A stretch of 56,901 nucleotides of DNA from Paraplanobispora siamensis (GTDB lineage Bacteria; Actinomycetota; Actinomycetes; Streptosporangiales; Streptosporangiaceae): positions 1 through 56,901 of the forward strand of contig NZ_BOOJ01000034.1 of assembly GCF_016863175.1 (NCBI RefSeq). Direction: 5' to 3'. Shown one piece after another: positions 8,035 through 16,246 of the stretch. The notes beneath the pieces are model-generated. The model did no database searches and had not been told where the DNA came from. It saw only the letters and a program-made list of their open reading frames with translations. The position numbers were made by a program, and so were the translations under genes. Numbering within the stretch: position 1 is the first letter of the stretch; each line of letters opens with the position of its first letter.

Positions 8035-8691
8035 CTACTCGCCGGGGCGCACCAGCCCGCTCTCGTAGGCGTACACGATCGCCTGGGCCCGGTCGCGCAG
8101 ATCCAGCTTGGCCAGGATCCGGCCCACATGCGTCTTGACCGTCTGCTCCGACAGGACGAGCTCCTCGGCGATCTCCTGGTTGGACCGGCCCCGGGCGATG
8201 AGGGTGAGCACCTCGGTCTCGCGCTCGGTGATGCCGTCCAGCCGGACGCGCGGGCGCTGCGGCCCGACGCGGGCGAACTCGGAGATGAGCCGCCTGGTCA
8301 CCGAGGGGGCGAGCAGCGCCTCCCCGGCCGCGACCACCCGGACGGCCTCGGCCAGCTGCTGCGCCGAGGCGTCCTTGAGCAGGAAGCCGCTGGCCCCGGC
8401 CCGCAGCGCCTCATAGACGTAGTCGTCCAGGTCGAACGTGGTCAGGATCAGGATCTTCGGGGTGTGCGCGCCGGAGATGAGGATCTCCCTGGTCGCGGCC
8501 AGTCCGTCCATGACCGGCATGCGCACGTCCATCAGCACCACGTCCGGCCGCAGCTCGGCGGTGCGCGCGATCGCGTCCTCGCCGTTCACCGCCTCGCCCA
8601 CGACCTCGATGTCGGGCTGGGCGTCCAGGAACACGGTGAAGCCGGTCCTGACCATGCCCTGGTCGTCGGCGATGAGAACCCGGATCGTCAT
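8035..8691 (-). CDS. NarL/LuxR-family response regulator
   Basis: The 218-residue protein has an N-terminal receiver domain (VLIADDQGMVRTG acidic pair, phosphoacceptor in DVVLMDVRMP, Thr in ILTTFD, Lys in LLKDAS) and a C-terminal LuxR-type HTH (ITERETEVLTLIARGRSNQEIAEEL). Its ATG overlaps the TGA of the upstream kinase gene (ATGA), so the two are translationally coupled. It is the cognate regulator of the 8688-9965 kinase. Target genes are unknown; none are obviously linked. Confidence 0.93.
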   Translation of the reverse strand: MTIRVLIADDQGMVRTGFTVFLDAQPDIEVVGEAVNGEDAIARTAELRPDVVLMDVRMPVMDGLAATREILISGAHTPKILILTTFDLDDYVYEALRAGASGFLLKDASAQQLAEAVRVVAAGEALLAPSVTRRLISEFARVGPQRPRVRLDGITERETEVLTLIARGRSNQEIAEELVLSEQTVKTHVGRILAKLDLRDRAQAIVYAYESGLVRPGE

Positions 8692-9965
8692 GCTTCCTCC
8701 ATGATCGGCAGTATGGCGGTGACCGCGAAGCCCTTGCCGGTCGGCCCGGCCCATACGCTCCCGCCGAGCATGGCGGCCCGTTCCCGCATCCCGATCAGGC
8801 CGTGTCCCGTGTGCTTGCCGCGCCCCGCCTTCGCCGCCTCCGCGGCGGCGCGGTCCCCGCCGTCGTCCGACACGTGGATGTTCAGCTCGTCGCCGGACCG
8901 GGAGATCTTCACCGTGACGGCCGAGCCGGGGGCGTGCCGCATGGCGTTGCTGAGCGACTCCTGCACGATCCGGTAGGCGGACAGGCTCACCGCCGTGGGC
9001 AGGCCGAGCAGATCGGCGCCCAGCTTGAGCGTCACGGTGAGCCCGGCGGTGCGCGCGGTGGCGGCGAGTTCCTCCAGGCGGCCCAGGCCCGGCTGCGGTG
9101 CGGTGTCCGTGCGTCCCTCCCCGTCGCGCAGCACGCCCAGCACCCGGCGCATCTCGGTCATGGCGGCCAGCGACAGCGTGCGGATCTCGCCGAGCCCCTC
9201 CTCCAGCAGCCGCGCGTCCCCTTGCGCCTTCAGCGGTACGGCCTCCGCCTGGATGGTGATCACCGACATGTGGTGGGCCACGACGTCGTGCATCTCCCGG
9301 GCGATCCTGGCACGCTCCTCCAGCACGGCCTGCCCGGCCAGCGCCTGCTCGCTGCGCTGTTTCTCCTCGGCCAGACGCCCGGCGGCGGTCCGTCTGGCCT
9401 GGACGTTGTAGCCGAACAGGACGGTGACGGTCACCAGGGCGATGCCGATGAGCGTCACGCCGGGTACGTCGGATGCGAATACGATGCCGATGACCCACAG
9501 GCCGGCGGACGAGATCATCCACACGCCGAGGATGATGTGCCGCTCGCAGCGGACTGCGACCGCGTAGACCGTCAGCAGGTAGACGACCCCCGTCTCGGCG
9601 GTGACGGGGACGTCGCCCCCGTCGGTGCCGGTCGCCAGCAGGCTCAGCACCGCTGAGAGCCGCCAGGCCGCCAGCGGCCACCGGGTGCGCAGTACCAGCA
9701 CCAGCGGTATCACGGAGGCCGTGGTGAGGGAGAAGCCGATCGAGTCGATCTGAGCCAGGAAGAAGGCCAGCACGAGGTCGGCGACGAAGACCAGGTCGAT
9801 GGTGCGGAACGGCAGCAGGCTCAGGAACTCCGGTACGCGGGGCTCCAGCCATCGGGGGCGGGGGTGCGGCGGCCCGGCCCTGCCGGTCCACACGGTCGCG
9901 CCGAGCGCGCGGGCCAGCCGGGCGAGAGGCCGCAGCCGTGCCCGCGGAGCGGGAGGGGAAGGCAT
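8688..9965 (-). CDS. Sensor histidine kinase, HisKA_3 (NarL-partner) type
   Basis: About 425 residues. Roughly four to five transmembrane segments (residues 50-190) carry short loops and no large extracellular sensor. They are followed by a HisKA_3 dimerisation domain with the phosphoacceptor in ERARIAREMHDVVAHHMSV and an HATPase domain ending in GHGLIGMRERAAMLGG. This layout is typical of DesK-like kinases that sense membrane state or small molecules near the bilayer. The ATG at 9965 lacks a strong ribosome-binding site, so the exact start is uncertain. It overlaps the response regulator start. Confidence 0.9.
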   Translation of the reverse strand: MPSPPAPRARLRPLARLARALGATVWTGRAGPPHPRPRWLEPRVPEFLSLLPFRTIDLVFVADLVLAFFLAQIDSIGFSLTTASVIPLVLVLRTRWPLAAWRLSAVLSLLATGTDGGDVPVTAETGVVYLLTVYAVAVRCERHIILGVWMISSAGLWVIGIVFASDVPGVTLIGIALVTVTVLFGYNVQARRTAAGRLAEEKQRSEQALAGQAVLEERARIAREMHDVVAHHMSVITIQAEAVPLKAQGDARLLEEGLGEIRTLSLAAMTEMRRVLGVLRDGEGRTDTAPQPGLGRLEELAATARTAGLTVTLKLGADLLGLPTAVSLSAYRIVQESLSNAMRHAPGSAVTVKISRSGDELNIHVSDDGGDRAAAEAAKAGRGKHTGHGLIGMRERAAMLGGSVWAGPTGKGFAVTAILPIMEEA

Positions 9966-10020
9966 CCGGCCAGTTTAGGGAGATCGCCGACCATCCGGAT
10001 CACACCGCGGGGGTATCGGC

Positions 10021-10077
10021 CGGGTCACCCCGCAGAGGGATCATCCGGGTCACCCCGCAGAGGGATCACCCGGGTCA
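10021..10077. repeat. 25-bp tandem repeat between kinase gene and sigma-factor remnant
   Basis: Two copies of a 25-base unit starting CGGGTCACCCCGCAGAGGGA (one difference), plus the first seven bases of a third that runs into the stop codon of the sigma-factor remnant. A degenerate further copy may precede it from about 9996. Confidence 0.85.
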
Positions 10078-10291
10078 CGCTCCGGACGGATCGGCCGGGA
10101 GGCCGAACGCGGCGAACAGACCGGGCACCTCGAAGGCGTCCCCGGAGCGCCAGGCTCGCAGGAACACCTCTTGCACATGCTCTTCGGCCGCCATCCAGCG
10201 AGCCGAGCATCCGGTAGCAGTACGGCTGCAGCTCGCGGCGGTGCCGGCGGGTCAGGTCCGCGAACCTCGTGGCGTCCACAGTGACGTTCAT
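10075..10291 (-). pseudogene. Remnant of an ECF sigma factor (SigG-like), frameshifted and internally deleted
   Basis: From the ATG at 10291 the frame reads MNVTVDATRFADLTRRHRRE and on to YCYRMLGSLD, the conserved start of SigG-like ECF sigma factors (region 2). One extra base near 10187-10193 shifts the frame. In the new frame the sequence continues AEEHVQEVFLRAWRSGDAFE, which completes region 2.1-2.2. It then jumps at about 10128-10132 to LFAAFGLPADPS and a stop, which resembles the extreme C-terminus of the same family. Some 250 residues between (rest of sigma2, sigma4, SnoaL-like domain) are missing. It cannot make a functional sigma factor. Confidence 0.72.
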
Positions 10292-10359
10292 ACCGGTACC
10301 GACGGAAAAAACCGGCCGGATCATCGGTGAGATTCCGGCCGGAGCACGTCTACTTGGGC

Positions 10360-10954
10360 ATGGCGATTGTTGAAGTGGACATCTCGATGTCGGTGGACGG
10401 GTTCGTCACCGGGCCCGGCCTGGACCGGTGCCCCGGGCTGCGCAGGGGCGGCACGCGGCTGCACGCCTGGCTCGAACACGAAGAGGGGCGGCGGCTGAGC
10501 CGGGCCACGTTCGCCGCCTCCGGCGCCCTGGTGACGAGCCGGTCGGTGTACGAGGCGACCGGCGGCTGGGGCGACGACGGCTTCTACCGGATGCCGGTCT
10601 TCGTCGTGACCCACCGCCCGCACGGACGGTGCACAAGGGCCGGACCACGTTCACCTTCGTGACCGGCGGGGTCGCCGCCGCGATCGAAGCGGCCTCGACC
10701 GCCGCCGGTGACAGGCGGGTTCACATCATGGGCGGTGCGTCGATCGTCCGGCAGGCGCTGCGGACCGGCGTGGTCGACCGCCTGCGGCTGCACATCGTCC
10801 CGCTCCTGCCGGGGCCGGCACCGCTCTGTTCGACGGTGCCGGCCCCGAACTGGAACACCTGGACACGGTGGACACTCCGGAGGCCGTCCACGTGACGTAC
10901 CGGGTCGGGCGGGCCCCGAACCCGCAGGCTCCGGATTTCCGGGACGGTTGGTGA
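10360..10954 (+). pseudogene. RibD-C/dihydrofolate-reductase-like gene broken by two frameshifts
   Basis: The ATG at 10360 gives VEVDISMSVDGFVTGP, the standard N-terminus of the small RibD C-terminal/DHFR-like reductases common in actinomycetes. After PVFVVTHRPH the frame shifts (about 10618-10635) into TTFTFVTGGVAAAIEAA through GGASIVRQALRTGVVDRLRL, then shifts again (about 10806-10822) into TALFDGAGPELEHLDTVDT, ending at a TGA at 10952-10954. Put together, the pieces give a full-length family member of about 198 codons. The two shifts argue for decay rather than a single sequencing error, though errors cannot be excluded. It is divergent from the sigma-factor remnant. Confidence 0.75.
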
Positions 10955-11090
10955 TCTTTGCCGCTACGGTTCGTACTGGTTGCGGTGCTTTCGTAGAGGC
11001 TGGTAGGGGTCGGCGACCCGGTTCTTCCCTGGTGGGCAGACGGATCGGCTGCGCCGTACCCGGACGCCGGCCGGGAGGAAATGATCCGGC

Positions 11091-12299
11091 ATGTCCAGGT
11101 CCTTCGGCGCGCGGAAGCCGGCCACTCCACCGCGTCCCGCGTTTCTCATTCTGCTGACGGCGCTATCGGTACTTCCGGTAAACGTTTATCTGCCGGCGCT
11201 GCCGGATATCGCGGACGCGTTCGAGGCCGACTTCGCCTTGGTCAACCTTTCGGTTGCGGTGTACGCGGTCGCCACCGCCCTGATCGAGATAGTCGCCGGC
11301 GCCCTGTCCGATCGTTATGGGCGTCGGCCGGTCGTGCTGACATCCGTTTCGATTTTCATCGTTGCGTCCATCGGCTGCGCGCTGGCGCCGGATATCGGCG
11401 TATTCCTCGTGTGCCGTACGTTCCAGGCGGCGATCGCCGCGTGTTTCTCGGTTGCGATGGTCGTCATCAGAGAAACGTCGGGCGAGCGTGAGGCGGTGAG
11501 GAGGATCGGCCTCGCCGGCATGGGATGGGCGCTCGCCCCCATGTTCGGGCCCACGTTGGGCGGGATCCTGGACGAGCTGTTCGGATGGCGTGCGATTTTC
11601 GTCGTTCTCGCGATCCTCGGCGGAACGGTTCTCGTCGCGTCGATGCGGCAACTGAAGGAGACGTCTCTCCATTCGGGAACCTCGAAGGGAGACCTTCTCG
11701 CCTCGTTCCGGCGAATACTGGGTTCATCCAGGTTCTGGGCCTACACGCTCTGCATGGCCTGCTCGACGGGGACGCTTTACGTGTTCCTCGGGGGAGCGCC
11801 TTTGGTCATGGGCGGCCACTTCGGCGGATCAAGTGTCGCGTTGGGCCTTCACATGGCCATGGTTCCGGCCGGGTTCGTCCTGGGCAGCTATCTGACGGGA
11901 ATCTGCGCGTCACGGTTCTTCAGAAGCCACATCCTCGTCTACGCGCGCGTCCTGACCTGTGGGGGCCTGCTGGCCGGTCTGATCCTCGCCACGTCGCACG
12001 GCATCCACGCTCTCGCGTTCTTTGTCTCCTGCATGTTCATCGGAGTGGGGAACGGCCTGACCACGCCTGTGGTCAACGTCGGAGTGATGTCCGAGCGCGC
12101 CGATCTGGCGGGAACCGCGACAGGTCTGTCCGCTGCGATGTCGATCGGGGGCGGTGCGCTGATCTCCTCTGTCGCGGGTCTTTCTCTCGGCGCCGCCGGT
12201 TCGGTCCGGATCCTGCTGGCTCTGCTGCTGGCGTCGGCGTCACTCGCGTTGCTGGCGGCGATCTTCGCCGCCCTGGTCGACCGGCGGCCTCCCGCTTAG
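11091..12299 (+). CDS. MFS drug-resistance transporter, Bcr/CflA type
   Basis: The 402-residue protein has twelve predicted membrane helices. The first contains the Bcr/CflA signature LSVLPVNVYLPALPDIA, and loop 2-3 carries the MFS motif GALSDRYGRRPV. It should export a small molecule or drug by proton antiport. GGAGGAA lies 12 bases before the ATG at 11091. Codon use is visibly less GC3-biased than in the flanking genes (runs such as GTAAACGTTTAT and GCGATTTTCGTCGTT), and it sits next to two pseudogenes, so recent acquisition is plausible. No local regulator is visible. Confidence 0.87.
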   Translation: MSRSFGARKPATPPRPAFLILLTALSVLPVNVYLPALPDIADAFEADFALVNLSVAVYAVATALIEIVAGALSDRYGRRPVVLTSVSIFIVASIGCALAPDIGVFLVCRTFQAAIAACFSVAMVVIRETSGEREAVRRIGLAGMGWALAPMFGPTLGGILDELFGWRAIFVVLAILGGTVLVASMRQLKETSLHSGTSKGDLLASFRRILGSSRFWAYTLCMACSTGTLYVFLGGAPLVMGGHFGGSSVALGLHMAMVPAGFVLGSYLTGICASRFFRSHILVYARVLTCGGLLAGLILATSHGIHALAFFVSCMFIGVGNGLTTPVVNVGVMSERADLAGTATGLSAAMSIGGGALISSVAGLSLGAAGSVRILLALLLASASLALLAAIFAALVDRRPPA

Positions 12300-12401
12300 G
12301 CCCGGGGGCGGCGGGGTGGGGGGTGACCCCGACGATTACACGATTACGATCGCTCACAGCGAAACGACTCAAGTCCGGGAACATCCGAGGACTCCTGTTA
12401 A

Positions 12402-12420
12402 TTGAGTGTGTATAACTCAA
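12402..12420 (+). promoter_or_regulatory. HAIR-type inverted repeat (candidate HspR operator) upstream of lon
   Basis: TTGAGT and ACTCAA arms with an exact 7-base spacer match the core of the HspR-associated inverted repeat CTTGAGT-N7-ACTCAAG. It ends 15 bases before the lon ATG, and TATAAC inside it could be the -10 element. A second half-site ACTCAAG lies at 12367-12373. In Streptomyces, lon is an established HspR-regulon member. Confidence 0.8.
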
Positions 12421-12435
12421 CCCCCTGGAGTGCAG

Positions 12436-14811
12436 ATGAGTGAGAGCTTGATCCTCCCGGTCCTTCCGCTCGACGACGCGGTCGTGCTTCCGGGGATGGT
12501 CGTTCCTCTGGACCTGTCCGACAAGGAGATCCGCGCCGCGATCGAGGCCGCCCAGGCACTCGACGAGAACAAGCCGCGGGTCCTTCTCGTTCCCCGCATC
12601 GACGGCCGTTACGGCCCCGTGGGCGTCCGGGCCGTCGTGGAGCAGGTCGGCAGACTGCCCGGAGGCGAGCCCGCGGCCGTGGTGCGCGGCGTCGACCGCG
12701 TCCGCGTGGGGTCCGGCACCACCGGCCCCGGTGCGGCGCTGTGGGTGCAGGCCACCCGGATCGACCCGGTCCCGGCGAGCGAGCGGGCCGAGGAACTGGC
12801 CAAGGAATACAAGGCGCTGACCACCACGATCCTGCAGAAGCGCGGCGCGTGGCAGGTCGTCGACGCCGTGAACCAGATGAACGACCCGTCGGTCCTGGCC
12901 GACAACTCCGGCTACGCCCCCTGGCTGAGCACCCAGCGCAAGGTCGAGATCCTGGAGGCCCCCGATCCCGCCGACCGGCTGGAGAAGCTGGTCGAGTGGG
13001 CCCGCGAGCACCTGACCGAGCTGGACGTGGCCGAGACGATCCGCAAGGACGTCCAGGAGGGCATGGAGAAGCAGCAGCGCGAGTTCCTGCTCCGCCAGCA
13101 GCTCGCCGCGGTCCGCAAGGAGCTCGCCGAGCTCAACGGCGACACCGCCGCCTCCGAGGAGGAGGACTACCGCGCCCGCGTGGAGGCCGCCGACCTGCCG
13201 CAGAAGGTGCGTGAGGCCGCCCTCAAGGAGGTCGACAAGCTGGAGCGGACCTCCGACCAGTCCCCCGAGACCGGCTGGATCCGCACCTGGCTCGACACCG
13301 TCCTCGACATCCCGTGGAACGAGCGGACCGAGGACTCCTACGACATCACCGCGGCCCGCGAGGTCCTCGACGCCGACCACACCGGCCTCGACGACGTCAA
13401 GGACCGCATCATCGAATACCTCGCCGTCCGCGGGCGCCGGGCCGCCAAGGGCCTGGGCGCGGTGGGCGGGCGCCGCAGCGGCGCCGTACTGGCGCTGGCC
13501 GGCCCTCCCGGAGTCGGCAAGACCTCGCTCGGCGAGTCCGTCGCCCGCGCGATGGGCCGCAAGTTCGTCCGCGTCGCCCTCGGCGGCGTCCGCGACGAGG
13601 CCGAGATCCGCGGTCACCGGCGCACCTACGTCGGCGCGCTGCCGGGCCGGATCGTCCGGGCCATCCGCGAGGCCGGCTCGATGAACCCGGTCGTGCTCCT
13701 CGACGAGGTGGACAAGGTCGGCTCCGACTACCGGGGCGACCCGACCGCCGCGCTGCTGGAGGTGCTCGACCCGGCGCAGAACCACACCTTCCGCGACCAC
13801 TACCTCGAGGTCGAGCTCGACCTGTCGGACGTGCTCTTCCTGGCCACGGCCAACGTGCTGGAGGCCATCCCCGGCCCGCTGCTCGACCGCATGGACATCG
13901 TGACGCTCGACGGCTACACCGAGGACGAGAAGGTGGCCATCGCCCGTGACCACCTGCTGCCGCGCCAGCTCGAGAAGGCGGGGCTCGGCGCCGACGAGGT
14001 GACGGTCGGGGAGGACGCGCTGCGCAGGCTCGCGGCCGAGTACACCCGGGAGGCCGGAGTCCGGTCCCTGGAGCGCTCGATCGCCCGCGTCCTGCGCAAG
14101 GTCACCGCGAAGCTCGCCCTCGGCGAGGGCGAGCTGCCGGTGGCGGTGACGGCCGACGACCTGGTCGCCTACCTCGGCCGTCCGCGCCACGTGCCCGAGT
14201 CCTCGCTGCCGGAGTCCCGTCAGCGCACCTCGGTGCCCGGCGTGGCCACCGGCCTGGCGGTGACCGGCGCGGGCGGCGACGTCCTGTACGTGGAGGCGTC
14301 GCTGGCCGACCCGGAGACCGGCGACACCGGCCTGACCCTGACCGGTCAGCTCGGCGACGTCATGAAGGAGTCGGCGAAGATCGCGCTGTCGTACCTGCGC
14401 TCGCGCGGCGCGGAGATGGAGCTGCCGGTCGCCTCGCTCAAGGACCGTTCGGTGCACGTGCACTTCCCCGCGGGGGCCGTGCCCAAGGACGGCCCATCCG
14501 CCGGCATCACCCTGACCACGGCCCTGGCCTCGCTGCTGTCCGGACGGCCGGTCCGCAACGATGTGGCGATGACCGGCGAGGTCTCCCTCACCGGGCGGGT
14601 GCTCCCGATCGGCGGCGTCAAGCAGAAGCTGCTGGCCGCCCACCGGGCGGGCATCACCACGGTGCTGATCCCGGCCCGCAACGAGCCGGACCTGGACGAC
14701 GTCCCCCAGGCCGTCCGCGACGAGCTCACCATCCACACGGTGAGCGACGTGCGGGAGGTCCTGGAGATCGCCCTCACCCCGGCCAAGGTCGCCGAGCACG
14801 CCGCGGCCTGA
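12436..14811 (+). CDS. lon: ATP-dependent protease Lon
   Basis: The 791-residue soluble homohexameric AAA+ serine protease degrades misfolded and regulatory proteins. It has an N-terminal substrate-binding domain ([22 protein letters not shown]), Walker [10 protein letters not shown] (residues 356-364), Walker [10 protein letters not shown] (about 419-427), and a C-terminal protease domain with the Ser-Lys dyad in KDGPSAG (Ser688) and GGVKQK (Lys731). The length is normal. The start is the ATG at 12436, preceded by GGAG; an in-frame GTG at 12406 falls inside the HAIR repeat and is unlikely. The HAIR element predicts heat-shock derepression via HspR. Confidence 0.97.
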   Translation: MSESLILPVLPLDDAVVLPGMVVPLDLSDKEIRAAIEAAQALDENKPRVLLVPRIDGRYGPVGVRAVVEQVGRLPGGEPAAVVRGVDRVRVGSGTTGPGAALWVQATRIDPVPASERAEELAKEYKALTTTILQKRGAWQVVDAVNQMNDPSVLADNSGYAPWLSTQRKVEILEAPDPADRLEKLVEWAREHLTELDVAETIRKDVQEGMEKQQREFLLRQQLAAVRKELAELNGDTAASEEEDYRARVEAADLPQKVREAALKEVDKLERTSDQSPETGWIRTWLDTVLDIPWNERTEDSYDITAAREVLDADHTGLDDVKDRIIEYLAVRGRRAAKGLGAVGGRRSGAVLALAGPPGVGKTSLGESVARAMGRKFVRVALGGVRDEAEIRGHRRTYVGALPGRIVRAIREAGSMNPVVLLDEVDKVGSDYRGDPTAALLEVLDPAQNHTFRDHYLEVELDLSDVLFLATANVLEAIPGPLLDRMDIVTLDGYTEDEKVAIARDHLLPRQLEKAGLGADEVTVGEDALRRLAAEYTREAGVRSLERSIARVLRKVTAKLALGEGELPVAVTADDLVAYLGRPRHVPESSLPESRQRTSVPGVATGLAVTGAGGDVLYVEASLADPETGDTGLTLTGQLGDVMKESAKIALSYLRSRGAEMELPVASLKDRSVHVHFPAGAVPKDGPSAGITLTTALASLLSGRPVRNDVAMTGEVSLTGRVLPIGGVKQKLLAAHRAGITTVLIPARNEPDLDDVPQAVRDELTIHTVSDVREVLEIALTPAKVAEHAAA

Positions 14812-14824
14812 TCCGTCCCACGAC

Positions 14825-14858
14825 CGGCCCGGTCCTCCCTCGCGGGAGGGCCGGGCCG
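14825..14858 (+). terminator. Strong GC hairpin after lon
   Basis: CGGCCCGG-t-CCTCCC pairs with GGGAGG-g-CCGGGCCG around a 4-base loop, starting 13 bases past the lon stop. It has no U-tract, as is usual in high-GC actinomycetes. Confidence 0.75.
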
Positions 14859-15028
14859 CTCCGTGTGCACGCATCGCCGTACGGCGCCGCCGGGGGAGAA
14901 GCGGCCCGGCCGCGAAGGCCGTACCGCAAGATCACAATTTGCCCCGAGAAGCCCGGATCCGTCGCGATGAAGATCTGGAAATTGGAAGACTGCTGGCATC
15001 ACGTACATGCTGGACAGAAGGCCTTCCA

Positions 15029-16222
15029 TTGAGCACCGAGATCGACATCTACGACCCCTCGTTGTACGAGGCGGGCATGCCCTGGGACCGCTATGCCCGG
15101 CTCCGGGAGAACGACCCCGTCCACCGGCACGCCGAACCCGGCGGGCCCGGCTTCTGGGCCGTCACCCGGCACGCCGACATCCAGCACGTCTCCCGGCACC
15201 CGGAGGTCTTCTCCTCCCACGCGGGCGGCATCATGGTGCCGGACGCGACCGAGGAGCAGCTCTCCCGCAACCGGCTCATGATGCTCTTCCAGGACCCGCC
15301 GGAGCACACCGTCACCCGCAGCGTCGTCAACCGGGGCTTCACCCCCCGGATGATCGGCAAGCTCGAGGACCACATCCGCGAGATCTGCCACGACCTGGTC
15401 GGCGCCGCCCTGGCCCGCGGCTCGGTGGACTTCGTCGCCGACATCGCCGCGCCGCTCCCGCTGTACGTGATCTGCGAGCTGCTCGGCGCGCCCCCGGAGG
15501 ACCGGGAGAAGATCTTCACCTGGTCGAACGCTCTCATCGGCGCCGACGACCCGGAGTTCGCCGCCGGTGACCTGACGCCGATCTTCGAGCTGCTCTCCTA
15601 CGCCTCCGCGCTCGGCGCCCAGCGCCGAGCCGAGCCGCGCGACGACATCGTCAGCAAGCTGGTCGCCCCCGGCGAGGACGGGACCAGCATGGACGACCTC
15701 GCCCTCGGCGTGTTCGTGATGCTGCTGGCCGTGGCGGGCAACGAGACCACCCGCAACGCCGCCTCCGGCGGGCTCCAGGCGTTCTTCGACCACCCGGAAC
15801 AGTGGCGGCGGCTGCTGGAGGACCGCTCGCTGCTGCGCACGCTCCCCGACGAGGTCGTCCGCTGGGTCTCCCCGGTGATCACCATGCGCCGCACCGCGCT
15901 CGCCGACACCGAGCTCGGCGGGCAGAAGATCCCGGCGGGGGAGAAGGTCGTCATGTACTACCCCTCGGGCAACCGCGACGCCGCCGTCTTCCCCGACGCG
16001 GACGTCTTCGACATCGGCCGCGACCCCAACCCGCACATCGGCTTCGGCGGCGGCGGCCCGCACTTCTGCCTGGGCGCCCACCTGGCCCGCATGGAGGTCC
16101 GGGTGCTGTTCGAGGTCCTGGCCGAGCGCGCCCCGGACATCGCCCCGGCAGGCCCGACCCGCCGCCTGCGCTCCAACTTCGTCAACTCCCTCAAGGAGAT
16201 GCCGGTCCGCATGGGCGGGTGA
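15029..16222 (+). CDS. Cytochrome P450
   Basis: The 397-residue bacterial class I P450 has the I-helix oxygen-activation motif AGNETT, the K-helix ExxR (EVVR), and the heme-ligand loop FGGGGPHFCLGAHLAR with Cys347. The sequence around MMLFQDPPEHTVTR and AGNETTRNAASGG is closest in style to CYP124/125/142-type steroid or fatty-acid hydroxylases, so a lipid substrate is possible but unproven. The TTG at 15029 is chosen because AGAAGG lies 7 bases upstream; a longer frame reaches back to 14939 but its extra residues look non-P450. No ferredoxin gene is adjacent, so electron partners must be elsewhere. The gap 14859-15028 shows no other gene. Confidence 0.92.
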   Translation: MSTEIDIYDPSLYEAGMPWDRYARLRENDPVHRHAEPGGPGFWAVTRHADIQHVSRHPEVFSSHAGGIMVPDATEEQLSRNRLMMLFQDPPEHTVTRSVVNRGFTPRMIGKLEDHIREICHDLVGAALARGSVDFVADIAAPLPLYVICELLGAPPEDREKIFTWSNALIGADDPEFAAGDLTPIFELLSYASALGAQRRAEPRDDIVSKLVAPGEDGTSMDDLALGVFVMLLAVAGNETTRNAASGGLQAFFDHPEQWRRLLEDRSLLRTLPDEVVRWVSPVITMRRTALADTELGGQKIPAGEKVVMYYPSGNRDAAVFPDADVFDIGRDPNPHIGFGGGGPHFCLGAHLARMEVRVLFEVLAERAPDIAPAGPTRRLRSNFVNSLKEMPVRMGG

Positions 16223-16246
16223 GCACGGGCCGGGACGGGTGGAGGG

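Noticed and set aside
12073-14874. Very long minus-strand open frame (933 codons) opposite lon
   Set aside because: Shadow of lon in GC-rich DNA: composition is Arg/Gly/His-rich without domains, while the plus strand encodes a complete Lon.
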